Source: Sphingomonas sp. URHD0057
GTDB taxonomy: Bacteria > Pseudomonadota > Alphaproteobacteria > Sphingomonadales > Sphingomonadaceae
Length of the DNA: 56,457 nucleotides
NCBI RefSeq assembly: GCF_000620665.1
Contig: NZ_JIAU01000012.1
Coordinates: forward strand, 1 to 56,457
Direction: 5' to 3'
Part shown: piece after piece, positions 44,494-52,838 of the stretch
Numbering within the stretch: the first letter of the stretch is position 1
Layout: every line of letters begins with the position of its first letter
Notes under the pieces: generated by a model
Databases searched by the model: none
Told to the model about the DNA's origin: nothing
What the model saw: only the letters and a program-made list of their open reading frames with translations
Position numbers and translations under genes: made by a program

Positions 44494-46815
44494 ATGTCAA
44501 TCATCTACGTCAGCCCGACCGGGCTTGGCTCCGCGACGGGGACGAGCGCTTCGAACGCTTTACCGATCGCCAAACTCAACCAGGCGATCCAATTGGCCGG
44601 CGCCGGCGGCACCGTCGTGCTTCTTTCAGACCAAGGCGCTTATGATCTGAGCGGCACCCTCACGATCACTCATGGCGGAACCGCGGACGCCCCGGTGACC
44701 GTGACGGGTCAAGATAGTTTTGGAAACGTGCACGATATCGTGATCAGCGGGACAAGACCGGCCGACTATTCCTCCGCGAACCCGGCCGGCAACGAGATCT
44801 TCAAGCTCGCGTCGGGCGCGGATAACCTCGTCTTCGAGCATATGGCGTTCGAGAATGTCGGAACCGCATTTCGCGCGGCGGCCGACATTTCCAATATCGT
44901 CATTCGCGACATGTCGGCGACCAACGTCCAGCGCTTCTTCGCGGACGTCGCCGGCGGAACCGCGACAACCGCGACCGTCACCGGGCTCACGGTCGAAGAC
45001 GTGGAGGTTCATGGCTTCTCCAAAAGCGTGATCGAGCTTCGATATAATTCGAGCAATGTCGTCATCCGCAACGTGTTTGGCGACAGTGAGCACCAGGATG
45101 GTGACGGTTACGCCATGGGCATCCATCTCGACGGGACCGTCCATGGCGTCCTCGTCACCGGCTGCACGATGGAAAATGCGGTCTCGAGCACCACTGCTTA
45201 CTGGAATGGCGACGGCTTCGCGACCGAGGGCGGCGTCTACGATGTGACGTTCGAGAATTGCATCGCTCGCGGCAACGCCGACGCCGGCTTCGACCTCAAG
45301 TCGCGCGACACCGTCCTGATCGACACCGTCTCCGATCAGAATGCACACAACTACCGGCTGTGGGGGGACAATGTCACCCTGATCAACCCGGTCGGGACGG
45401 ACCCAGAGAAATATGGCGGCACCGGCGGGCAATACCAAATTCAGGTTCTCAACGGCGCGACGGTCAAGGTTGAAGGAGGGGTGTTCGCGGACTCCGGCTC
45501 CGCAAGCACGATCGTGGTTATGGATGGCGGGCAATCGATCGCCTTCGCCGGTACGACCTTTGTTCATGCCGACGGGGCGGGGATCAGCGTCGGCAGCGGC
45601 ATTTCCGGCCTGTACGCGCTTTCCGTTGTCGGCGTCGCTGCGACCGGCAGCTATTCCACAAATGGCGAGAGCCTGATCGCTTACCTCGCCAGCGTTTCCA
45701 ATCATGCTCCCGACGCAATCGCCATGAGCGGCGGGACTATTCAGGAAGATGCGCCGGCTGGAACCTTGGTGGGGACCGTCACAGGGCATGATCCCGACGG
45801 CGACCCGCTGGTTTATGCCTTGGTCGACGATGCCGGCGGCAGGTTCACGATCGACCCCCACAGCGGCGCGATCCTCATTGCCCAAGGCGCATCGTTCGAC
45901 GTCGATCAGCCGACGTCGCTCTTCCTCATCGTATCCGGGAAGGATTCCGGGGGCCTCTCCTATAGCCAGGCCATCCCGATCGAAATCACGCCGGCCGCGG
46001 CGATCCTGGCGCCCCAAGCCCTCAACGGGACCACGGCTGACGATGTCCTCGCCGCGAGCTGCGACGCCCAATATACCGTCAACGGGCTTGCCGGGAACGA
46101 CCAGATCACCACTGGGGCCCGCGCGGATACGATCTGCGGGGGTGGCGGCAACGACGTCATTTGCGCCGGCGCCGGCGACGACTGCATCGCTTACAGCGGC
46201 ACAGGGTCCGGCTTCGACACGGTCGACGGCGGTACTGGAACCGACACCATCCGCGCGATGAGCAACGGCACCGTAATCGGCCTCCATGCCGTTTCCGGCA
46301 TCGAAGAGATCAGCGCCAACGGCTTCACGAATGTTTCCATGCAAGGATCGGCCAACGCCGACAGCCTCGACTTTTCCCAAGTCAGCCTCGACCAAATCGG
46401 CAAGATTGCCGCCGGAGCGGGCGACGATTTCGTCTGCGGCAGCGCGGGCAATGACGTTATTTCGGGCGGCTTGGGCGCCGACCGGCTCGCGGGTGGCGCG
46501 GGAGCGGACACTTACCTTTATGGGGCGGCCGGCGAATCAACCGTGAAGGCGCACGACATGATCACCGACTTCACAGCCGGAATTGACCGGATCGACCTGA
46601 GCGCGATCGACGCGAGCTCGAAGCAAAAGGGCAATCAGGCGTTCACCTTCATCGGGACTAACGCTTTTTCGGGCCATGCCGGGGACGTCCGGGTGGATCA
46701 TTCGGACCCGGGAGTCACGCACCTTTACGCCGATATCAACGGAGACAAGGTTGCCGATATCCAGATCGATCTTGTCGGCACCGTCCCGCTTTCATCGTCC
46801 GACCTCATCCTTTGA
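44494..46815 (+). CDS. secreted beta-helix protein with cadherin-like and RTX domains (type I secretion candidate)
   Basis: ATG 44494 is preceded by GGGGAAA and gives 773 residues. Residues 1-400: a right-handed beta-helix (YVSPTGLGSATGTSASNALPIAKLNQAI is a typical start; NVVIRNVFGDSEHQDGDGYAMGIHLDGT, then YWNGDGFATEGGV and DAGFDLKS). Residues 410-515: a cadherin-like domain (ALVDDAGGRFTIDPHSGAILI). From about 525: RTX repeats binding calcium (GGGGNDVICAGAGDDCIAYSGTGSGFDTVDGG, GSAGNDVISGGLGADRLAGG) and a serralysin-type C-terminal end (ITDFTAGIDRIDLSAID...DLVGTVPLSSSDLIL). There is no N-terminal signal; RTX proteins leave through type I secretion by a C-terminal signal. AlgE-type epimerases and some lyases share this order. 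A polymer-modifying role is inferred. Confidence 0.86.
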   Translation: MSIIYVSPTGLGSATGTSASNALPIAKLNQAIQLAGAGGTVVLLSDQGAYDLSGTLTITHGGTADAPVTVTGQDSFGNVHDIVISGTRPADYSSANPAGNEIFKLASGADNLVFEHMAFENVGTAFRAAADISNIVIRDMSATNVQRFFADVAGGTATTATVTGLTVEDVEVHGFSKSVIELRYNSSNVVIRNVFGDSEHQDGDGYAMGIHLDGTVHGVLVTGCTMENAVSSTTAYWNGDGFATEGGVYDVTFENCIARGNADAGFDLKSRDTVLIDTVSDQNAHNYRLWGDNVTLINPVGTDPEKYGGTGGQYQIQVLNGATVKVEGGVFADSGSASTIVVMDGGQSIAFAGTTFVHADGAGISVGSGISGLYALSVVGVAATGSYSTNGESLIAYLASVSNHAPDAIAMSGGTIQEDAPAGTLVGTVTGHDPDGDPLVYALVDDAGGRFTIDPHSGAILIAQGASFDVDQPTSLFLIVSGKDSGGLSYSQAIPIEITPAAAILAPQALNGTTADDVLAASCDAQYTVNGLAGNDQITTGARADTICGGGGNDVICAGAGDDCIAYSGTGSGFDTVDGGTGTDTIRAMSNGTVIGLHAVSGIEEISANGFTNVSMQGSANADSLDFSQVSLDQIGKIAAGAGDDFVCGSAGNDVISGGLGADRLAGGAGADTYLYGAAGESTVKAHDMITDFTAGIDRIDLSAIDASSKQKGNQAFTFIGTNAFSGHAGDVRVDHSDPGVTHLYADINGDKVADIQIDLVGTVPLSSSDLIL

Positions 46816-46844
46816 AACGAAACCTAGGATCTTAGCCGGACTGA

Positions 46845-47072
46845 TCACAAAAGGCCGAGCAGAACTGCGATCAGGATCAGGATCGACCAGGTTAGCCCCG
46901 CCAGCCCGAACTGGATCGCCAGCTTGGTTCCTCGCCCAAGTTTTCCGAGAAGCGGGCGGGGCGCGCCCGATGCCTTCACCAAGCGAAGATGCCTGTTCGA
47001 GGACGGCGATCGGACGGGTGTTTCGAGCGAACGCGGGTCCGAAGGCGCCAGCCGCGATCTTGGGTTTGCCAT
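46845..47072 (-). CDS. small single-pass membrane protein
   Basis: ATG 47072 gives a 75-residue protein: a polar Arg/Ser/Pro-rich first half, then GKLGRGTKLAIQFGLAGLTWSILILIAVLLGLL with one hydrophobic C-terminal segment. The composition is that of a real coding sequence (GC-rich third positions). It lies between the beta-helix gene and the acyltransferase gene and is oriented like the latter. I do not recognise a family and cannot state a function. Confidence 0.55.
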   Translation of the reverse strand: MANPRSRLAPSDPRSLETPVRSPSSNRHLRLVKASGAPRPLLGKLGRGTKLAIQFGLAGLTWSILILIAVLLGLL

Positions 47073-47289
47073 GAGTTCCCAACTAATCCCTAGTGCAAAG
47101 CTAGACAATCGGTTACGCGCTGGGTTCGGGGGATTTTGAGACGAACCGTTGCGAGGGCGCGGGAGTGGCAATGCCCGGCCCGAAGCATTCGAGTGCCCTG
47201 ATCGGTGAATTCGGCAGGAGGTTGCGCGTCCGCGGTTTAGCGATCCGGCTAGCAGCCGAGCAGCCCGCGGTGATCAGTAAGGCGATCGA

Positions 47290-49218
47290 TCAGGTGCGAA
47301 GCATGTGCTCGACGACATAATCCGAGCCCTCGGTGGTGAGATGCCCATAATCGTGCTGCATCGCCGCGCCGCCAGGCGTGATTGCCGTGCACCCGCCGTC
47401 ATCGGAACAGAGCGCCCGATAAGGGGAGAGATAGCGAACGCCATGCCGAGCGGCGACCGCCGCGATCATCCCGTCGGTCGCGCGGACGCCGTGGATGAGG
47501 TGCTTGCGCGGCAGGTCCGGCGCGTTGCGCCGAAACGCAAGGGCAAGGAGCTGGGGCAGCGGACCATTATATTCCGGAACGGGGCCGACCACGACAGTTT
47601 CGATGTGCCGGTTTTGCAGCCATGACAGCATTCGGTCGAGGTCCTTCGCTTGACCCTTCCTCCACCTGGCCGAGAGGATGACTTTGTCCTGCCGGCCCGA
47701 GGACAGCCGCTGCAGCAGATAGCGGGTCATCTCGCGGCAAAGCGGGTCATCGCTTGAAAGGCTGCTTAGCAGCGGAGGACAGCCGTTGACCGTCGCTTCC
47801 ATGACGTTGGCGCCGGAAAAGCGAGCCAATCCGTGCCAAAAATGGTTTGCATGGCTGTCGCCGATCAAAAGGATGTCATTCCGCTTCGGATCCCGCTTCA
47901 GGCACACGTCAGGCCTGAAATCCGAGAACCTGGACCGCAGCAGGCCAAGGCAGCCTTGAGCGCGGGGAGGCGCGCGATCGAGCGCGTAGCTCGCGAGCCG
48001 CTGCTCCTCGACGCTTAGGCGGCCGGGGTAGCCGTTGCCAACAATGATGGCGCCGCCAGCGCCGGCGAGGAGCGCAGCGGCACCGGCGGCTGAAAGGAAG
48101 ACTCGCCTTTTCCCGGCTTTGGTTCGCCGGAACGGCTGTTCGACGAAGCGCCAGGAGAGGGAGGCAACGATCAGGGTCGCGGCGCCGACAAGCGCTTTGT
48201 CCGTCACGCTTAGGAATTGCGTGGGCTTGGCTTGCTCGAAGAAGGCGATGATCGGCCAATGCCACAGGTACAAGGAGTAAGAGATCAACCCGATGAAGCG
48301 CACCGGAGGTAGGCGCAACAATCGCGAAGGGAACGTTTCGCCATGCTCGCCCGCCGCGATCAGCAGCGCTGCGCCGAGGCACGGCGGAACTGCAAGCAAG
48401 CCCGGGAAGGGCATGCGTTTGTTGATGATGAAGAACGACGCGACGATGATGGCGAGGCCGAAAAAAGCGCTGGCGTCGCGCACGGGCCGGCGGTCGAGAA
48501 GTGGCAGACGAGCCCGAACCAGCAATGTTCCGATGAGGAATTCCCAGATCCTCGTATGTGGCCAATAGAAAGCTAGGGTCGGGTTCCTGAATGCCTCGAC
48601 GGAGGCGAGCAGGAGCGAAGCCGCAAGAAGCAACCATAAGGCGAGGGTCATCCGCTGCCGCAGGGACAGGAAAAGGACAAGGATCAGCGGCGGGAACAGG
48701 AGGTAGAATTGCTCTTCGACAGCGAGCGACCAGGTGTGCAGCAAGGGCGCGGCCTGGTCGGCGGAGAAATAGTCCTGGGAGCTCCAGAAATAGATGTTGG
48801 AGACGGAGAGGGCAGAGGCGACGAGAGCCCGGCCATATTCCCGAAAGTCGCTCGGGTAGCTGATCGCAGCAGCGGCGATGGTTGTCCCGGCAAGCATGAC
48901 GAACAAGGCGGGGAAAATTCGGCGAATTCGCCTGAGGTAAAAGTCAATAATCGAGAATCTCCGGTTCTCGACATCGGCGATGATCCGGGCACTGATGAGA
49001 TAGCCAGAGATCACGAAAAAAATGTCGACCCCGACAAAGCCACCCGAAAGCCTCTGGATGCCCATGTGGAAGGCCATGACCGGCAAGACTGCGAGCGCAC
49101 GCAGCCCATCGATGTCAATTCGATAGGTAAAGCTGCTCGGGTGCGCGCGATCGGGAATTCCACGCGTCGTACCTGCACCTAAGGCCCGCATTCCCGCCTG
49201 GAGCAGAGTCGTCGTCAT
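47290..49218 (-). CDS. acyltransferase (OafA/YrhL type) with C-terminal SGNH domain
   Basis: This 642-residue protein begins at ATG 49218 after AGGAG. Residues 25-370: acyltransferase_3 domain with about ten membrane segments (YRIDIDGLRALAVLPVMAFHMG with the catalytic His, GGFVGVDIFFVISGYLI, DFYLRRIRRIFPALF). Residues 400-642: an SGNH-like domain (ILLIGDSHANHFWHGL, with the block-I Ser, and DYGHLTTEGSDYVVEHML with a block-V-type His). Such fusions O-acylate (usually O-acetylate) sugars of O-antigen or exopolysaccharide: the first domain moves an acyl group across the membrane and the second hands it to the glycan. It is likely the decorating enzyme of this polymer. Confidence 0.92.
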   Translation of the reverse strand: MTTTLLQAGMRALGAGTTRGIPDRAHPSSFTYRIDIDGLRALAVLPVMAFHMGIQRLSGGFVGVDIFFVISGYLISARIIADVENRRFSIIDFYLRRIRRIFPALFVMLAGTTIAAAAISYPSDFREYGRALVASALSVSNIYFWSSQDYFSADQAAPLLHTWSLAVEEQFYLLFPPLILVLFLSLRQRMTLALWLLLAASLLLASVEAFRNPTLAFYWPHTRIWEFLIGTLLVRARLPLLDRRPVRDASAFFGLAIIVASFFIINKRMPFPGLLAVPPCLGAALLIAAGEHGETFPSRLLRLPPVRFIGLISYSLYLWHWPIIAFFEQAKPTQFLSVTDKALVGAATLIVASLSWRFVEQPFRRTKAGKRRVFLSAAGAAALLAGAGGAIIVGNGYPGRLSVEEQRLASYALDRAPPRAQGCLGLLRSRFSDFRPDVCLKRDPKRNDILLIGDSHANHFWHGLARFSGANVMEATVNGCPPLLSSLSSDDPLCREMTRYLLQRLSSGRQDKVILSARWRKGQAKDLDRMLSWLQNRHIETVVVGPVPEYNGPLPQLLALAFRRNAPDLPRKHLIHGVRATDGMIAAVAARHGVRYLSPYRALCSDDGGCTAITPGGAAMQHDYGHLTTEGSDYVVEHMLRT

Positions 49219-49382
49219 AAGCTCCTATCTTCGGTTTCGAAGCTCGGGGCTAGGCGCGCTGAGCAATTCCAATGCTTTGGCGACATTATACTTACCGTAC
49301 CCCCTCGGGCAGGGTAGATGGACGTCCTTGCTCAGATCGCGGCGGGGACTTTCCGCCCAGTTATAAAGCGAAGATCGTCGCA

Positions 49383-49528
49383 ATGCTGTTCGGCTATTTC
49401 GATGAGGGCGGCACTGACGGCACGGATTTACGGTCATGACCGGATTCATAGGCCCGCTGTCGGAGTGGTCGAATTTGGTGAGGCAATGGAATGAGCAGCT
49501 CACCAAAGATATGGCGTTGCGGCACTGA
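49383..49528 (+). pseudogene. DUF3800-like N-terminal fragment, frameshifted
   Basis: ATG 49383 opens a frame reading MLFGYFDEGGTDGTDLR, then a stop at 49437-49439. The next frame continues with TVMTGFIGPLSEWSNLVRQ and WNEQLTKDMALRH to a stop at 49528. Together these match the start of DUF3800 proteins (a Tyr-Phe-Asp-Glu-x-Gly first strand and a following segment with W-x-N-L). The two parts are separated by a frameshift near 49433, and the C-terminal two thirds are missing. It is probably a passenger gene remnant inside the IS element, or an interrupted gene. It cannot be functional. Confidence 0.5.
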
Positions 49529-49584
49529 ACGCGGGGTTCATGGGCAATTACTCATCTTCTTGGCTTCGCTCCAGCGCTACAGCG

Positions 49585-49734
49585 CTAGGCCCTGGAATTG
49601 GTCCGCACTAGCTTATCCAGCGCGTCGTCCGCCGCCTTTGGGTCGAAGTCTCCATCGGCCTTTCGCCTTCGGACTTCTTCCTCGAAGCGCTTGCTGCGCT
49701 CCTCCTCCGTGATCGGGTTCTTTGCCTTGGGCAT
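49585..49734 (-). CDS. small IS-associated protein (49 residues)
   Basis: ATG 49734 overlaps the stop of the transposase remnant (TGATG). The product is charged and helical: it begins MPKAKNPITEEERSKRFEEE and goes on VRRRKADGDFDPKAADDALDKL, ending at TAG 49585. Position and overlap suggest an accessory protein that travels with this kind of IS1595 transposase. The frame is intact while the transposase is broken. Function unknown. Confidence 0.5.
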   Translation of the reverse strand: MPKAKNPITEEERSKRFEEEVRRRKADGDFDPKAADDALDKLVRTNSRA

Positions 49735-50358
49735 CAGGCCCTCGCAGCAGCTGTTTGATAGATCTGGCGCTTGCCGATGATACCACGAAGCATGGCATCG
49801 GCGCGATCCGCGTCATTGCTGCCGGTCGCTTCGCGCTGCGAATAGCGAAACTCAAACTCGGCCAGATGCGGTGCAAATGCTTCTCGCAGCAATGCTGATA
49901 GACGCCACGCATTCCGCGCTTCGACCGATGTAAGTCTCATCGACCTCAACCGCGCCGCCGTCCTCACCGAACGGGGCAAGGTCGCCCTTGCGCATCGCTT
50001 CGCGGATACGGTGCGACAGGAACCACGCGGTTTTGACGGTCAGGCCTAAGGTGCGGGCAAGCTGGTTGGAGCTGATGCCCTTCTTCGATCCGGCGCTCAG
50101 ATACATGGCCTGTAGCCAGACGTGCAGCGGCACTTTGGAACTCTCAAAGACGGTGCCCATTCTTACGGTGAATGGACTCCTGCATTGGTAACACTTGTGC
50201 AGGCCTTTCCGGGTCGATTTGCCACCCATCTTGCTGATGCGGTCGGCACCGCCACAGTGAGGGCAAGTCGGCCCGTTAGGCCAAACTCGCGCTTCAACAT
50301 ACGCGAAGGCTGCGTCCTCGTTGTGGAAGTGCGGCTGAATGTGCGCTTGCCATTTCAT
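49734..50358 (-). pseudogene. IS1595 family transposase, internally deleted and frameshifted
   Basis: The ATG at 50358 opens an N-terminal half with a zinc-ribbon (CPHCGG...CYQC), NQLARTLGLTVKTAWFLSHRIREAM and the first catalytic Asp in VDETYIG, up to about 49921. From there sequence typical of the far C-terminal half follows in another frame (KRGMRGVYQHCCEKHLHR, 49921-49868), and after one more lost base in a third frame (LAEFEFRYS...IIGKRQIYQ, to 49734). The roughly 100 residues in between, with the other catalytic residues of the DDN/DDE core, are gone. So this copy cannot transpose by itself. Confidence 0.8.
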
Positions 50359-50466
50359 ATCACCAACTAAGAGCCAAGATCGCGAGTGCCACAATCACCA
50401 CAAAACCAACGAGATAAGCGGCTACAGAGCGATCCATGTAATGGGTCTAGTTGGGTGGTCTGGGTA

Positions 50467-50472
50467 TGTCAA
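50467..50472 (-). promoter_or_regulatory. possible -35 box within the right inverted repeat
   Basis: On the minus strand TTGACA lies in the repeat, with TAGACC 17 bases downstream as a weak -10. The transposase ATG is about 90 bases further. A promoter inside the element's end is common for IS elements. The -10 is poor, so this is tentative. Confidence 0.3.
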
Positions 50473-50482
50473 GTATAACGTC

Positions 50483-51215
50483 TTGCGCGTTCGATCGTGC
50501 CCCACCAGCGCCTGCCAATCAGTCGTCCCGATCAAACCTCAGCCCGGTGGCGAAGCGCCGCTGGCCGACATTCAAACACAGTCCCTCGCGGTCGATGGGC
50601 GGTCGACCGCCGGCTGAGGAAGGACGCCGCGGGCCTCTTGCTTGTCCGCGCACCGTCAGCAATCTCATTCATTTGGTCGCTTGCGGGCCTCAGATTATTC
50701 ATCAAGGCCTGTGCGCGGCGGCTGCAATCATCACCGCCGACTACTTGATTGACGATCGCGGAGCAAAGGATAACAACCTCATCATGTGTTGAGTGGACGT
50801 TGTGCGCTTGTGAAGCTCGAGGTCGTCGACGGGCGGTCCGCTGGGCGTACGAGACCAGACCAGAAGCGAGCACGTTCAGATTGATGCTCAAACTTTGCAT
50901 CTCATCCTTTGCTGGAGTCAAAGCATGGATAGAAGGCAGCGCCAGTCGATTGTGATCGCCGATCACAATCGTCCTCGTGTTCGCGTCAGTGCTATTCGGT
51001 TTTGCCCATTCCTTCGGTGAATAGAGACAATGGCCGGCGCACTTCAGCCCTTGAAGCAGCTGCATTGCGAGGAAAAAGGGATCGCTGCGCCGCATGACGA
51101 CGACGCTGACACAGCTTAGCCGTCGCCGCACCGGGCGTTTACCGGCGGATGCGCGGCCAATTGCCGAATGCATGCCGGTGGGCTCTTCGGGGGGACGGCG
51201 AGGTCAAGCCTGAAT
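50483..51215. other. gene-poor stretch with an open minus-strand frame of unclear value
   Basis: This 733-base interval lies between the right end of the IS remnant and the next gene. A minus-strand frame is open from 51173 to 50532 (213 codons); part of it (such as CLYSPKEWAKPNSTDANTR) reads like real protein, but base composition is less GC-rich than the neighbours and no domain is recognised. It may be a decayed or foreign gene. A strong palindrome at 50947-50971 lies inside it. No other feature seen. Confidence 0.35.
50947..50971. repeat. perfect 11-bp inverted repeat
   Basis: CGATTGTGATC and GATCACAATCG are exact inverted copies with a GCC spacer. The core TGTGA-N7-TCACA resembles a CRP/FNR-type operator (usual spacer 6). 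It is inside the weak open frame, so either the frame is not a gene or the repeat is chance. A DNA-binding dimer is the natural reading. Confidence 0.5.
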
Positions 51216-51845
51216 ATGGCCTTCTCCCCGAAGCTTCTTAGCCCGGCCGGCCGGAACCAAGCGCTCGCTGCTCTGAATCGGGCGGCAGTAAGCAGCCAGG
51301 CGTGGAAGTCCTATCGGAGCGCGATGAGCGAGGCCGTGCTCGAAACCATCCTCGATGCGGCAATGATTAGTGCAGCCGATGAGCGGGCGACGTTGCTCAA
51401 AGCGATCCGCCGCGTGCATCATACCCTTTATGTCGCCAGTCGCCTTCGGCGGGATGCGGTTCGGCAGCGCGCCGACGTGCCTTCGGACCTGCTCGGCCAG
51501 GCCGAGCAATTGTTCGATCCCGCCACTGCGCCGGTTCGCTCGAAATCTGACCAGAAGGCAATTTCGACTGCTCGAGTCCACTGGCATCTTCTTTTGAAGC
51601 GGTTCGGTGTCGTCACCGCGCGCACCACGAACATCGCTCGCGAGCTGCGCGCCGCCGCGGGCCGTCCGTTCGATGTTTCCGAGGTGCCGGCAATCGTCGA
51701 AAAGAGGACGCGGGCCCGCTTGAGCGAACTCTTGGCATTCGTCGAGACGACGGCTGCTTCCTACCCGACGGCCGCCAATTCGCTTGAAGAGTTGGAGCAA
51801 GCTTTGCGTGCCGCGCTTGAAGTGGCGAGACCAGGTGTTGAATGA
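51216..51845 (+). CDS. hypothetical helical protein next to the conjugation remnant
   Basis: ATG 51216 gives 209 residues (a start at 51168 is also open). The protein is rich in Ala, Arg, Leu and Glu, predicted to be helical, with no membrane segment: ALAALNRAAVSSQAWKSY, LLKAIRRVHHTLYVASRLRRDAV, RVHWHLLLKRFGVVTART. Third-position bases are strongly GC-rich, so it is a credible gene. I do not recognise a family. It stops 50-60 bases before the relaxase remnant, so it may belong to the same mobile element. Confidence 0.55.
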   Translation: MAFSPKLLSPAGRNQALAALNRAAVSSQAWKSYRSAMSEAVLETILDAAMISAADERATLLKAIRRVHHTLYVASRLRRDAVRQRADVPSDLLGQAEQLFDPATAPVRSKSDQKAISTARVHWHLLLKRFGVVTARTTNIARELRAAAGRPFDVSEVPAIVEKRTRARLSELLAFVETTAASYPTAANSLEELEQALRAALEVARPGVE

Positions 51846-51894
51846 CTTCTCGGGCTGTTGCGGAGTGCTCGGGAATTTCCAATTTGCCCAGCGG

Positions 51895-52838
51895 AGGCGG
51901 GGACGAGCGTCACCGGAAGGGTCGTCGCGCGCGGGCTCGCGGACGAGCTGGCCGATCATCATTATCTGATCGTCGACGGCGTCGACGGTCGCTCGCATTA
52001 TGTCGACATCGGGAGGGGCGAGGCCATCGAGCCCTTGGCTGATGGAGCGATCGTCCGCCTGGCCCCGCGCTCGCCCGCCGGCGGCGAGACCGACCGCCGA
52101 ATTGCCGACATCGCGGCTCGGAATGGCGGCCGCTACAGTGTCGATCTTCATCGGGCCGCCGACGGCAGCGCCTCGCCCGGTTTCATGCAAAGCCACGCCC
52201 GCCGCCTCGAAGCGATCCGGCGCAGGACCGGCGGGGTCGAGCGTGCGCCAGGCGGAACCTGGTCGATCTCGCCCGACTTCCTCGAGCGGGCGCGCCATTA
52301 TGAGGCATTGCGGACGCGCGATGCGCCGGTCGCGATCGAGCTGCTCTCGCCGCTTCCGCTGCAGCGGCTGGCGGATCATGACGGGGCGACATGGCTCGAC
52401 CGTGAGCTCGTGTCGCCTGCGCAAGGCGCTCGCGATGCGGGTTTCGGGCGGGAGGTCGGCGCGGCGCTAATGCAGCGCCGCGCATGGCTCATCGGGCAGG
52501 GGCTCGCATCGCTGGACGGCCAGCGGCTGGTCTGCCGCCCCGACGCAATCGGAATGCTCGAACGCCGCGAGCTTCAACGGGTCGCCGCCGCAATCGCGCG
52601 CGACACTGGTCTCGACTTTCAGCCCGCGCACAGAGGTGCGCGTGTGGAAGGCATTGTCCGCCGGCGTGTCGACCTGGCGTCGGGCCGCTTCGCGATGATC
52701 GACGATGGCCGCGGGTTCGCGCTGGTACCGTGGAAGCCGGTGCTCGAGCGCGCGATCGGGCGGCAGGTCTCCGGCCGAATTGGCTCGGGCGGCGCGATCT
52801 CCTGGACAATCAGCCGGGGACGCGGGATCGAGATCTAG
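51895..52838 (+). pseudogene. relaxase 3' remnant (DUF3363 region)
   Basis: The sequence TGRVVARGLADELADHHYLIVDGVDGRSHYVDIG and what follows (SHARRLEAIRRRTGGVER, SPLPLQRLADHDGATWLDRELVS, FGREVGAALMQRRAWLIGQGLA, ALVPWKPVLERAIGRQVSG) are typical of the C-terminal DUF3363 domain of TraI/VirD2-like relaxases. The N-terminal nuclease, with its Tyr and His motifs, is missing; the frame opens only about 12 residues ahead of the homologous part. So it cannot nick DNA. It is followed by the traG remnant 384 bases later. Confidence 0.78.

Larger units (their letters stand above)
49282..50482. mobile_element. decayed IS1595-like element with partial terminal inverted repeats
   Basis: A 21-base sequence at 49282-49302 and the reverse complement of 50462-50482 agree at 17 of 21 positions (GAC-TTATACTT..C-TACCC). 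They bound a block that holds a DUF3800-like fragment, a 49-residue minus-strand gene and a broken IS1595-type transposase. The direct flanks show no 8-base target duplication that I can see. The ends need comparison with intact elements before being called true boundaries; the transposase and small gene assignments do not depend on them. Confidence 0.6.

Noticed and set aside
44626-46395. 589-codon minus-strand frame
   Set aside because: It is antisense to the beta-helix/RTX gene, whose domain content is unmistakable. The minus-strand product is rich in D, R, V and G without domain features.
51204-52424. 406-codon minus-strand frame
   Set aside because: It runs antisense to the 209-residue gene and the DUF3363 remnant, both of which have better codon patterns and, for the latter, recognisable homology. 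High-GC DNA often leaves such antisense frames open.
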